Assembly (NCBI GenBank): GCA_905221605.1
Contig: CAJNDS010000213.1
Span: forward strand, 160,712-195,711
DNA length: 35,000 nt
DNA from: Symbiodinium natans
Taxonomy: Eukaryota > Sar > Dinophyceae > Suessiales > Symbiodiniaceae
Direction: 5' to 3'
The notes under the pieces are model-generated. The model made no database searches, was not told the DNA's origin, and worked only from the letters and a program-made list of their open reading frames with translations. Both the position numbers and the translations under genes were made by a program. This document shows, piece after piece, positions 19,601-23,999 of the stretch (position 1 is the first letter of the stretch; every line of letters starts with the position of its first letter).

Positions 19601-21140
19601 CTCGGGATAGAGGGGATCCCGAAGCAACCTCTTGAAGACAAGGCCGTACAAGGTGCCCTTCCATCCCCTAAAGTTCCTTACTGCGAACTGGTAGATGACC
19701 CTAAACCCTAAACCCTAAACCCTAAACCCTAAACCCTAAACCCTAAACCCTAAACCCTAAACCCTAAACCCTAAACCCTAAGAGGGGTTGGGGTGTAAGG
19801 GTCCAAATAACCGTGGCTGGCGCGAATCACGGGATTGGGGTTGTAGGTTTATATGGGGGTTTCCGAAACTAGGGGTACCCTGTTTGGGGGGCTCCTTTTA
19901 TTAGTTAGTATTATCGTATTTGGGGGTATGTCAGGGGTACCCCTGTTAGGGTTTAGCGTTGGGGATTTAGGGGTACCTTGTTGGGGTCCTTCTTTTGAGG
20001 GGATCCTACTAGTGGGGGGTGTATTCTGCAGATCCCTATTTTAGCGAAGTCCCATATGAGGGATGCCAAATACCCACGTACTTGGAGGTTCATGGTACTT
20101 ATAAGCAGGGTTATAAGTAGGGTAACTATATTGGGAGCTTATTTGGGCCCAACCCTAACCCTTATTTCGTTTACAAACCCAATATCCTTAACCCTGAGCC
20201 CTAAGCCCTATATCCCTAGACCCTAGACCCTGGACCCTTACCCTATAACCCCCAATCCTACGCCCTAAATTCTTGTTGGTCTACAAGCCCTATAAATCCC
20301 AAGCCCTAAGCCCTAACGCGAAAACCGTAAACCCTAAACCCTCAAGAGAAAACAGATATAAACTGTATGTGGTATCATTATGAATTCCCAAGTTATGTGT
20401 CTAAACAGCTGACCAGCAGAGTTTAAGTGAAACTATTCCAAAGCGCCTGGGAGGCCAAACGCTCAATTTCCTTAAGCCTCTGGGGCCTTCCCACAAAAAA
20501 ACACCATGCTATTTGTCTAAACAGCTGACAAGCCGAATTAGTCCAAACCGCGAAAACAAGCTTCAGAAGGCTCAAATTGGCCGGAATTGGCTTCAGAATT
20601 GGCCCAATTGGCTTCAGAAAGACAACCCAAACTGGCTTCAGAAGGCTTAAACTTGGCTGCCCAGATTCGCTTCAGAAGGCGAGCAGGCCCAAATTGGCTT
20701 CAGAAGGCCCACCCACATTTGCTGCTTTCCCCTCCAGAGCCCCCTCCCACCAGAGCCCCCCCCCCCCTCTCCCCGCAGCTCCCCCACCCAACCCACCCCC
20801 CCGCCCCCAACAAAAACGAAAAACATAGTTCCAAAATGTTTCGTAATGGGCAGCGTTCCCCCCTTGCCCCAAGACCCCTCACAAGAAGCAAAAGCTGGGT
20901 TCCAAAATACAACACGTTTCGTTCAATACTTTCGGTCAAACTTTCGTTCAAAAAGTTTCGTTCAAAACGCTATTGGAACCAAAACCCTATACAATTTCCA
21001 TAAACCCTAAACCCTTCGTGCTTAGGGTTTAGGGTTTAGGTTTAGGAAAAGTCTAGGGCTGCGAGCAAACCGAAACAAGTGATGGCCTGGCGGATGCTCC
21101 CCGTGTGGTCCGGCTCAAGGGCCTCATCCGCCTCATCTTC
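2656..21140 (-). CDS. MATE-1: multi-exon MATE-family efflux transporter gene
   Basis: MATE proteins are 12-helix membrane antiporters that export organic cations or xenobiotics in exchange for H+ or Na+. I assembled 22 minus-strand exons (21087-21140 to 2656-2775), about 1.4 kb of coding sequence or about 470 residues, close to the usual MATE size. Family landmarks appear in the correct order: QLRLAAPI (TM1), VGRLGEEELA, GQAFGARN, SEPLLLAVGQ, NWLAAQR, GAAIATSL, FLKLAVPNFLM, EWWASEI, NTRVSNELGAG, LFTSEPEVLDYA, LKGCGR, AGIPSAW, and a basic tail after WRTDW. Twenty of 21 joins keep the reading phase. Their donors are 13 GC, 4 GT and 3 GA, and all acceptors are AG (AG|G in most). The exon 11 to 12 join is unresolved, and the true start codon is uncertain. 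The gene is tandem with paralogue MATE-2 upstream. Substrate and membrane location cannot be read from the sequence. Confidence 0.87.
2776..3396. other. MATE-1 intron 21
   Basis: TTTAGGG/TTTGGGG tract 2780-2927, then a family-D repeat pair 3125-3305 (CCCATATGGGG-GTTACGA…GGGGACCCC twice), then CCCTATAAA/CCCTAAA units 3313-3371. No exon seen. Confidence 0.6.
3397..3454 (-). CDS. MATE-1 exon 21: TM12
   Basis: TRGLAMGSTIGTATHCLLF, the 'KGLWIGLVCGSLLQ' helix. MATE-2 has ARGLALGSSIGTFAHC. Acceptor CATCTCAG|C, donor CTCTTT|GCGGTGG. The loop to exon 20 is shorter than in plant MATEs, so a small exon in between could have been missed. Confidence 0.9.
4297..4328 (-). CDS. MATE-1 exon 20: TM11 end (AGIPSAW)
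   Basis: AGIPSAWALA; MATE-2 has IGIPSAWLFA. Acceptor TTTTCCAG|GC, donor GCCTG|GCCAGG (GC). MATE-2 has the same donor sequence in the same phase (CTTG|GCCAGG). Confidence 0.85.
4505..4590. mobile_element. MITE-like element, family A, diverged copy
   Basis: tgttcccccttatactaccagtc at the left and ggactgttagcggg at the right are partial inverted repeats. The interior (tagtaggggGTACTATCATCCC) resembles the copies at 19017-19111 and 23203-23271. Confidence 0.55.
5010..5051 (-). CDS. MATE-1 exon 19: TM11
   Basis: LILAPIVIFAYYVA joins exon 20 as AYYVA-AGIPSAW, corresponding to 'VNLGAYYLVGIP'. 18 residues from the GCGR motif to IP, as in plant MATEs. Acceptor GGACAG|CTG, donor GTGGCA|GCC. Confidence 0.75.
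5052..5982. other. MATE-1 intron 18
   Basis: Telomere-like tracts 5138-5290, 5400-5486 and 5743-5822 (with AAATCAT and CCCCAAA variants). The unique stretches 5290-5400 and 5490-5740 contain nothing I can identify. Confidence 0.55.
5983..6015 (-). CDS. MATE-1 exon 18: LKGCGR loop
   Basis: VASGSLKGCGR, matching the universal 'VLSGVLRGCGRQ' loop. Acceptor TTTCAAAG|GTC; donor read as GGCCGA|GACC (GA), which gives exact family spacing to exon 19. The exon lies in what looks like a repeat-only region and is too short for ORF finding. Confidence 0.85.
6016..7536. other. MATE-1 introns 16 and 17 (around exon 17)
   Basis: Tracts at 6083-6135, 6715-6831, 7173-7238 and 7432-7498. Two consecutive family-B MITE-like copies lie at about 6547-6620 and 6645-6715, and a diverged copy at about 6898-7022. 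No further exon seen. Confidence 0.55.
6429..6497 (-). CDS. MATE-1 exon 17: TM10 (LDGMC)
   Basis: VLDYADPIMSICAIYVALDG then MCT matches 'EVLDYVA-I-PILA--V-LDGLQGV'. Acceptor GATTCAG|GTG, donor TGCACT|GC. The MATE-2 exon at 30692-30760 has the same length (69 nt) and phase. Confidence 0.9.
7537..7568 (-). CDS. MATE-1 exon 16: LFTSEPE loop
   Basis: WLRLFTSEPE, the 'LFTSDPEV' loop before TM10. Donor CCTGAG|GTGCAAG is clear, and AGGTGC is repeated at the acceptor of exon 17. The acceptor GGCGAG|CC is preferred for spacing, though CCCAG|GCTCC further upstream is possible. Confidence 0.8.
7598..8518. repeat. Array of 9-bp telomere-derived repeat (GGGTTTATA / GGGTTTGTA)
   Basis: About 920 bp of 9-bp units GGGTTTATA and GGGTTTGTA (some GGGCTTGTA), with a few 7-bp GGGTTTA units mixed in. 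The length is kept at 9 across most of the array, so the minus strand reads as a false Lys-Pro-Tyr repeat ORF (8185-8562). It lies in intron 15 of MATE-1. It looks like local amplification of a unit with a two-base insertion (TA or TG). Confidence 0.95.
9020..9089. repeat. 70-bp poly-G run
   Basis: 31 G, one A at 9051, then 38 G. An intronic transcript of this minus-strand gene would carry poly-C. The exact length may be affected by sequencing. Confidence 0.85.
9335..9478. repeat. TATTAC/TATTATAC microsatellite
   Basis: Tandem tactat/tattac units, with tatactat variants in the second half. It creates a false poly-tyrosine ORF on the + strand. Confidence 0.95.
9558..9604 (-). CDS. MATE-1 exon 15: TM9-TM10 helix
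   Basis: SGICLAAAIALVVLH, a hydrophobic helix in phase with exon 14. Acceptor TTCTGAG|T, donor TTCATG|GC, 47 nt. The MATE-2 counterpart at 31520-31566 has exactly the same length and phase, which supports both. Confidence 0.75.
9605..11158. other. MATE-1 intron 14
   Basis: Telomere-like tracts 9640-9682, 10145-10275 (first half CCCCTAAA, second half CCCTAAA) and 10339-10405. Also a GATA microsatellite 10582-10646, short 'gggcaaaccctaaac-ccaaaagaagatg' repeats at about 10790-10905, and a family-B end at about 10905-10965. 9690-10140 is unassigned. Confidence 0.55.
10582..10646. repeat. (GATA)n microsatellite
   Basis: About 16 tandem tetranucleotide units followed by TA-rich sequence; also makes a false Ser-Ile-Tyr-Leu repeat ORF on the minus strand. 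Confidence 0.95.
11159..11233 (-). CDS. MATE-1 exon 14: RVSNELGAG motif, TM9
   Basis: NTRVSNELGAGKPRAAKFAA then QVSF. RVSNELGAG is the signature of the second MATE repeat. Acceptor GCTCAG|G, donor TTCTG|GTCGCG (GT), phase 2. It has the same length (75 nt) and phase as its MATE-2 counterpart at 32379-32453. Confidence 0.93.
11445..11459 (-). CDS. MATE-1 exon 13: 15-nt micro-exon (WGMAA)
   Basis: C|TGG GGC ATG GCA|GC, between CCTCAG and a GA donor (GCAGC|GAGCC). Joined to exon 14 it reads WGMAANTRVSNELG. MATE-2 has an equally small exon at 32848-32862 with the same phase, a GA donor and a nearly identical upstream flank (GCCGCCCCT). Confidence 0.7.
11931..11948 (-). CDS. MATE-1 exon 12: 18-nt micro-exon (YMLPM)
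   Basis: G|TAC ATG CTT CCG ATG|GT encodes YMLPM, the counterpart of 'YSIPE' before the G-AAS-RVSNELG block. Acceptor CGGAG|G, donor ATGGT|GCCC (GC). The total of 12 residues from Y to the residue before TRV equals plant MATEs only if exons 12 and 13 are both used. Upstream join unresolved. Confidence 0.6.
12033..12145. repeat. TAAAGCC tract switching to TAAACCC
   Basis: About eleven units of the point variant CCTAAAG, then an abrupt change to six units of the standard CCTAAAC. The clean block boundary implies amplification of a single mutated unit. Confidence 0.93.
12413..12449 (-). CDS. MATE-1 exon 11: TM8 start
   Basis: VSLTAMAIFSNT corresponds to 'ETSVLSICLNT'; length from LP to NT equals the family (16). 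Acceptor GGAGAG|GTG. The 3' end is uncertain. AACACCT|GC is conserved with MATE-2 and is the end given here. Reading 10 nt further (to 12403) would supply the exact residue number and phase for exon 12, but no usual donor dinucleotide lies there. Confidence 0.78.
12450..13017. other. MATE-1 intron 10
   Basis: Tracts 12480-12548 (CCCTAAA), 12663-12744 (TTTAGGG) and 12943-13017 (CCCTAAA, touching the donor). A hairpin with a 10-bp stem (gcgcaactcg at 12763-12772, complement at 12787-12796) lies between them. Confidence 0.6.
13018..13074 (-). CDS. MATE-1 exon 10: TM7 (EWWASEI)
   Basis: Nineteen codons, EWWASEIIVLMSGTLPDAE, matching the EWW-FE-LVLLSGLLPNP hallmark. Acceptor TTCCCAG|GAA, donor GCAGAG|GCAGGG (GC). 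A telomere-like tract starts within a few bases of the donor. Confidence 0.93.
13075..13483. other. MATE-1 intron 9
   Basis: A TTTAGGG tract at 13093-13185 and a family-D-like repeat at about 13285-13380 (ggaccccaattag, gtataCTAGGGACCCCCC). No exon seen. Confidence 0.55.
13484..13557 (-). CDS. MATE-1 exon 9: TM7 start (FLKLAVP)
   Basis: FSRSAFSAWSPFLKLAVPNF then LMIS matches 'GFSKEAF…WPFLKLAVPSALM'. Acceptor GAGAG|GC. The donor is taken as TCG|GTGCCG, because this gives the same split point (Ser|Glu/Lys) as MATE-2. MATE-2 has an extra intron inside this segment that MATE-1 lacks. Confidence 0.9.
13765..13883 (-). CDS. MATE-1 exon 8: TM5-TM6 (GAAIATSL)
   Basis: KLGFIGAAIATSLSNGALAL then WMIFRTTGSLRTALPNSWQ. 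The G-GAAIATS motif is the standard TM6 entry of MATEs. Acceptor CCCAG|GAAG, donor GGCAAG|GC, phase 1 out. Contiguous in one exon with its neighbours in MATE-2. Confidence 0.94.
14068..14132 (-). CDS. MATE-1 exon 7: TM5
   Basis: ATGGLLLAAVYLPLCWTLVH then PL; MATE-2 has GTGGIILLAGFVPVCWFLVQ PL at the same place. Acceptor CGTGCAG|GC, donor CCTTT|GCC (GC), phase 2 out. In-frame stop TGA follows within the intron. Confidence 0.92.
14133..14301 (-). other. MATE-1 intron 6: telomere-repeat intron bounded by a 20-bp duplication
   Basis: This 169-nt intron is a 149-nt block of CCCTAAA/CCCTAAAA repeats (14141-14289) plus one copy of a 20-bp exon sequence. The sequence cccacccgttgcctgcacgc occurs perfectly at 14121-14140 and 14290-14309, with different flanks outside. 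The 14290 copy gives the GC donor and the 14121 copy gives the AG acceptor. Using the same CAG|GC point in both copies restores one uninterrupted copy. Confidence 0.92.
14141..14289. repeat. CCCTAAA/CCCTAAAA tract inserted in MATE-1 exon sequence
   Basis: Mostly the 8-bp variant CCCTAAAA with 7-bp units at both ends. It is enclosed by the perfect 20-bp direct repeats 14121-14140 and 14290-14309. Confidence 0.97.
14302..14372 (-). CDS. MATE-1 exon 6: TM4-TM5 (NWLAAQR)
   Basis: VCCYLVTQCCQNWLAAQRMT then GVQ, equivalent to the plant block 'LQCLNRYLQAQ'. Acceptor TAGCCAG|GT, donor GTGCAG|GC. The last bases lie inside a 20-bp direct repeat shared with the start of exon 7. Paralogue MATE-2 continues through this point without an intron. 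Confidence 0.93.
14535..14657 (-). CDS. MATE-1 exon 5: TM3-TM4
   Basis: LVMLGLITALWLCSEPLLLA then VGQEKAVAALAARYLRYLLP matches the MATE segment ending in W…EPILLLLGQ…A..Y.R..IPG. Acceptor ACTAG|GCC; donor TTGCCAG|GC. The split Gly codon (G|GT) is completed in exon 6. Confidence 0.92.
14681..14805. repeat. CCCCTAAA (8-bp) tract in MATE-1 intron 4
   Basis: Homogeneous 8-bp CCCCTAAA units in a 199-nt intron, about 400 bp from an intron built of a different 8-bp variant (CCCTAAAA). Confidence 0.93.
14857..14964 (-). CDS. MATE-1 exon 4: TM2 and GQAFGA motif
   Basis: ILVGIATTLQTTTGQAFGAR continues with NFEEVSLSLQRCFLLC. GQAFGA is one of the best-conserved MATE motifs. Acceptor CCAG|GCATC; donor CTCT|GCCTC (GC) in phase 1. 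The residue count from LQR to the next EP motif (19) equals that of typical MATEs, which fixes the donor. The preceding intron is 3.2 kb and holds the fold-back element. Confidence 0.93.
16383..16422. repeat. 40-bp perfect palindrome
   Basis: Perfectly self-complementary, centred on gggc|gccc, with outer arms ctgctatttcggagctgggc. A second palindrome with the same core lies at 16513-16544, and half-copies at about 16357-16370 and 16556-16578. It sits inside the fold-back element. Confidence 0.92.
16766..16886. repeat. Series of short 5-bp-stem hairpins
   Basis: Consecutive mini-hairpins of stem CACT or GCGCT, a five-base loop, and the complement: gcact-ataac-agtgc (16766-16780), gcgct-attcc-agcgc (16821-16835), cact-atcac-agtg (16845-16857), gcgct-attgc-agcg (16872-16885). 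Stem bases differ between units while pairing is kept. Confidence 0.7.
18131..18203 (-). CDS. MATE-1 exon 3: end of TM1 and TM1-TM2 loop
   Basis: VGRLGEEELAAVGLAVSLAN followed by VSGY matches the diagnostic MATE block VGHLG-ELAAA-LA-S-NVTGY. Acceptor CTGAG|GTT; donor TACA|GACGCC is a GA donor. It leaves one base (A), which makes Ser with GC from exon 4, giving SGYSILVGIA as expected for the family. Confidence 0.88.
18694..18774 (-). CDS. MATE-1 exon 2: TM1
   Basis: Encodes EALDQLRLAAPICLGLLANR and then FMATTST. This matches the MATE start 'QLRLAGPLVLSSLL…' in which a short amphipathic segment leads into TM1. Acceptor TTCAG|GAG; donor TCCACG|GTGATT (GT). 27 codons, phase 0 in and out. Confidence 0.8.
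18818..19018. repeat. Long interstitial (TTTAGGG)n tract
   Basis: About 200 bp with a single imperfect unit near 18914, the longest 7-bp tract in the window. It directly abuts the family-A element starting at 19017. Confidence 0.97.
19017..19111. mobile_element. MITE-like element, family A, best copy
   Basis: 27-bp terminal inverted repeats (19017-19043 and 19085-19111) with two mismatches; the left end begins ggatgttccccctcatac. 95 bp in total, no coding capacity. A copy at 23203-23271 has lost part of its left arm, and a diverged copy is at 4505-4590. Confidence 0.8.
19133..19250. mobile_element. Repeat family C (ATAAGGGCACC…GGGAACCTTGAACC)
   Basis: Shares 'aaccat-tt-tataagggcacc…ttggggggttggc-acttc-taagggaaccttgaacc' with 2449-2523, and partly with 23430-23515, 27781-27880, 14401-14455 and 31833-31880. 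A short interspersed element with no coding capacity. Confidence 0.55.
19845..20042. mobile_element. MITE-like element, family D (GGGGTACCC…TTTGGGGGG)
   Basis: Repeated motifs 'gtttccgaaactaggggtaccctgtttggggggctcc' and 'ggtacc…ttggggtcc'. Related sequence occurs at about 3125-3305, 13285-13380, 21630-21730, 22395-22450 and 34185-34375. Boundaries are not sharp. Confidence 0.5.
21087..21140 (-). CDS. MATE-1 exon 1: acidic N-terminal tail
   Basis: Eighteen codons, EDEADEALEPDHTGSIRQ, follow a CCCCCAG acceptor and end at CGCCAG|GC. Phase 0 at both ends joins directly to exon 2 (EALDQLRLAAP). Acidic cytosolic tails before the first helix are common in eukaryotic MATEs. There is no sequence homology to prove it, so it is supported by phase, splice sites and composition. 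Confidence 0.55.
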
Positions 21141-23915
21141 CTGGGGGGGGGGGGAGGGGGTTTAGTGTTTAGGGTTTAGGGTTTAGGGTTTAGGGCTTAG
21201 GCTTTAGGCTTTTGGGTTTGGGTTTGGGGTTTAGGATTTAGGGGAGAACATGGAGTTCGTTGCTCAGCAGTTCTATGGTCAAGGTGCATGCATCCTGCAC
21301 AAAGTTGCAGGCCGGGGAAGCGAAACTAAACCCTAAACCCTAAACCCCAAACCCTAAACCCTACACCCCAAACCCTAAACCCTAATGAACCCCAAACCTG
21401 CCACATGAGACCCGTCTGCCGCAAGCAAGTGCCGTCCGATGCCCGGCCTCAAGGGCCCGCGCCATCCCCGCTCCTACTCGGGGGGAAACTCGTCCAAAGG
21501 GCTTCGCATCACGGAGGGCCCTCAAACTCAAGGTTTAGGGTTTAGGGTTTAGGGTTTAGGGTTTAGGGTTTAGGGTCTAGGGTTTAGGGCTTAGGGCTTA
21601 GGGCTTAGGGCAGCTCAACATGGGAGTTTAAACGAGACTAAGGGGGACCCCCCCTATTTTGACCCCGCCAACATAGCAGGCTCCCCTCTTAAAAAAACAT
21701 GGACCCCAATAAGGTACCCCGGATATCAAAAAAACACACACATGGATGCGCATCCTTTCATGAAGGGTTCATGGATTGCAGCTTCTGATTGAGACTCTTC
21801 CATGGTGAGGATGATCTTCCGGGGCGAATCTACGCCCGACCGCAAGGAATCCCGGTAGTCGCCTAACAAAATGAAGAACTCATCTCTCTGCCTACCCCCT
21901 ACTACCCCCTACTACCCCCCCCTACTACCCCCACTCCCCCCCACTCCCCCCTACCCCGTACCCTAACCCTAAACCCCCCTAAATCCTAAATCCTGAACCC
22001 TAAACCCCAAACCCTGCATCCGAAAAAGTCCCTCTGGCGACCCGAAACCCTACATCCCTAACCTAAACCTGCTCAACCCTGGTTGTTTCCGGCTTAAGGC
22101 TCCCCCCCCCCCCCCCCCCCCCCCCCCCGGCCCTTCCCGCCCCCCCGCCCCCCAGCCCGCCCCCCCCGGCCCCCGGCCTCGGGCCCCCCCAAACCAACAC
22201 TAGGCTGGTGTGTGTGTTTTTTTTCCGGCGCACCTTTAGCAAAGGCATCCTTCTTTCAAATGAGGCCCGATCGGACAAGCACATGAAAAAGTACTTTCCA
22301 TTCGCTTCTTACAACGAATTGCTTCTGCACACCCAAAAAAAACACAAAAAACACAATCTCCCTGATAAGGGTAATATAGGGAATGATATTTCTCTATGTT
22401 TTGGAGGTTCTACGCCAAAAAATAATCTTTTTGGGGGGGTTCTTAATTGGTAGTATAAACCCTAAACCCTGAACCCCTGAACCCCCAGCTTCGAACAAGG
22501 ATCTTGAGGTAAGGCCTTCCAAGCCTTAGGCCTTAGGCCTTAGGGTTTAGGGTTTAGGGTTTAGGGTTTAGGGTTTAGGGTTCAGGGTTCAGGGTTTAGC
22601 GTTTAAGGAGTAACAATGAGATTTTTTCTGGCAGCTGCTCTTGTAACTTCCATCAGAGATCCTGAAACCCGTAAAGTATGCTGATATCGTTGAAGGAATC
22701 CCTTGAAGTTCCGTAAAAACACAGCAGAATTCCTAGGGGGCTGATAGCTGGACTCCTGGTAGTGCAGGAGCCGACATGCTTGACTATATCATCTTCGTAC
22801 AGTTCCTGCTAAACCCTAAACCCTAATCCCTAATCCCTAAACCCTAAACCCTAAACCCCAAACAAACCAGGCTACTTCGGTACTGGCTTTGCTACCTCAA
22901 GCTCCCGAGATTGGCACTTGCCAGTTGCGCCTGGCAACATCTCTAAGTGGACGAAGCGAGAGCCTAGGCTCATAGACTTGAATACACCCCTAAACCCTAA
23001 ACCCTAAACCCCAAACCCTAAGCCCGTATATGTTTAGGGGCTTTCTGGTCCCGGGTTTAGGGGAAGACTCACTCCGTCCTGAAAATATCAAAGACTGCTC
23101 CTGTCTTCGCCAGCACGTCCACACAATGGGCCTTGTGTCCTCAGCTCTACGCCCTCAACCCGAAGAAAAACCTTCAGCCTACAACCCAAACGTTACGAAT
23201 TGGGATGTTCCCCCTTAGGGGGTACTGCAGTAGCATCCCTATTAAGGGGCTGTTAGTATAAGGGGGATCCCAAGTTATGAACCTTATCTCAGACATGTCA
23301 CTTCCGGCTCAGTGGGACGCGCTGCGCCAGCATTCGCACGGCGCATGCAAAGTCGATTTTTGCACATGATCTTGGTAGCCGGGGTTGCACCCTAAACCCT
23401 AAACCCTAAACCCTACATAGCCCAGTAACCATACTGCAACAAGGGTGCCCCTTATAAGGGAACCCAAGACCCCCAACAAAAAGCGCTAAAGGTTACCACC
23501 GGTCTACCAAGTTATAAGCAGTATGGCATGTATAGGTCTAATTCATGCAGAGACAGAGAGGTGCTCTAAGGCATCGTCGGGCTCTGTACACCACCTCTGG
23601 CAGGTTGTGGAACTGGTGTCCTCAAGGGTCATCTTGAAACCCGCATGGCGGGCTGTTGCACATCAGGGCCTCCTCTTGTGGACAACTTTTGTGCGTCTAG
23701 GGTTTGGGGTTTAGGGTTTAGGGTTTAGGTTTAGGGTTTAGGGTTTAGGGTTTAGGGTTTAGGGTTTAGGGTTTAGGGTTTAGGGTTTAGGGTTTAGGGT
23801 TTAGGGTTTAGGGTTTAGGGTGCAGGGTTTCGGGTTCAAGGTTTAGGGATTAGGGCTATAAATTCATAACACGGTCACCCGATAACAGGACCCTAACCTA
23901 GAGCGAGGCACCGTC
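21141..23915. other. Region between MATE-1 and the MATE-2 last exon
   Basis: Tracts 21160-21245, 21325-21385, 21534-21610, 22541-22615, 22810-22865 and 22985-23023, and a long one at 23696-23850. Also a poly-C of about 26 at 22102-22128, C-rich 'ctaccccc' repeats at about 21890-21960, and MITE-like copies at 23203-23271 and 23430-23515. The MATE-1 promoter and start should lie here but no motif identifies them. Confidence 0.5.
21480..21509 (-). CDS. Possible first coding exon of MATE-1
   Basis: ATG at 21509-21507 on the minus strand opens MRSPLDEFPP. It could join through a GA donor in phase 0 to the acidic exon 21087-21140. This N-terminal part is not conserved in MATE proteins, so nothing but phase and position supports it. 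A start elsewhere, or an added trans-spliced leader with a different ATG, is equally possible. Confidence 0.25.
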
Positions 23916-23999
23916 TCAGCGCAGAAGCAGGGGCTTTGCTTGCGCTCGCTCCCTGGCTACCCGCGACATGAGGACCCAGTTGGTGGTCCACAAGATTAC
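23916..23999 (-). CDS. MATE C-terminal exon, probably last exon of MATE-2
   Basis: VILWTTNWVLMSRVARERAQ then AKPLLLR and TGA. It shares LW-T-W--MSR-AR-RA-AKPL with MATE-1 exon 22. Acceptor GAGCTCAG|GTA, phase 0. No other MATE exon was found between 24000 and 28228 on this strand, so it is best read as the end of MATE-2. The alternative is an orphan exon from a decayed third copy. Confidence 0.78.
   Translation of the reverse strand, partial: VILWTTNWVLMSRVARERAQAKPLLLR

Larger units (their letters stand above)
18775..21086. other. MATE-1 intron 1
   Basis: Holds the 200-bp TTTAGGG tract 18818-19018, MITE-like elements at 19017-19111, 19133-19250, 19845-20042 and 20078-20140, and tracts at 19265-19332, 19434-19520 and 19698-19783. 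A degenerate CCCTAAA region lies at 20150-20345. 20560-20710 contains repeats of 'ttggcttcagaa(g)', about six times. A 43-codon Met-less open frame at about 19565-19697 (minus) is unassigned. Confidence 0.55.

Noticed and set aside
19565-19697. Met-less open frame of about 43 codons on the minus strand (VIYQFAVRNFRGWKG…)
   Set aside because: Looks protein-like but matches nothing in MATE, and exons 1 and 2 already join in phase around it; kept only as unassigned intron sequence.
22208-22453. 81-codon + strand ORF
   Set aside because: Starts in poly-T and ends in a family-D-like G-rich repeat; no domain seen.
2400-23500. Dinoflagellate spliced-leader RNA gene
   Set aside because: I looked for the known leader core (CCATTTTGGCTCAAG-like); only partial words such as caccattttgtggg at about 2465 occur.
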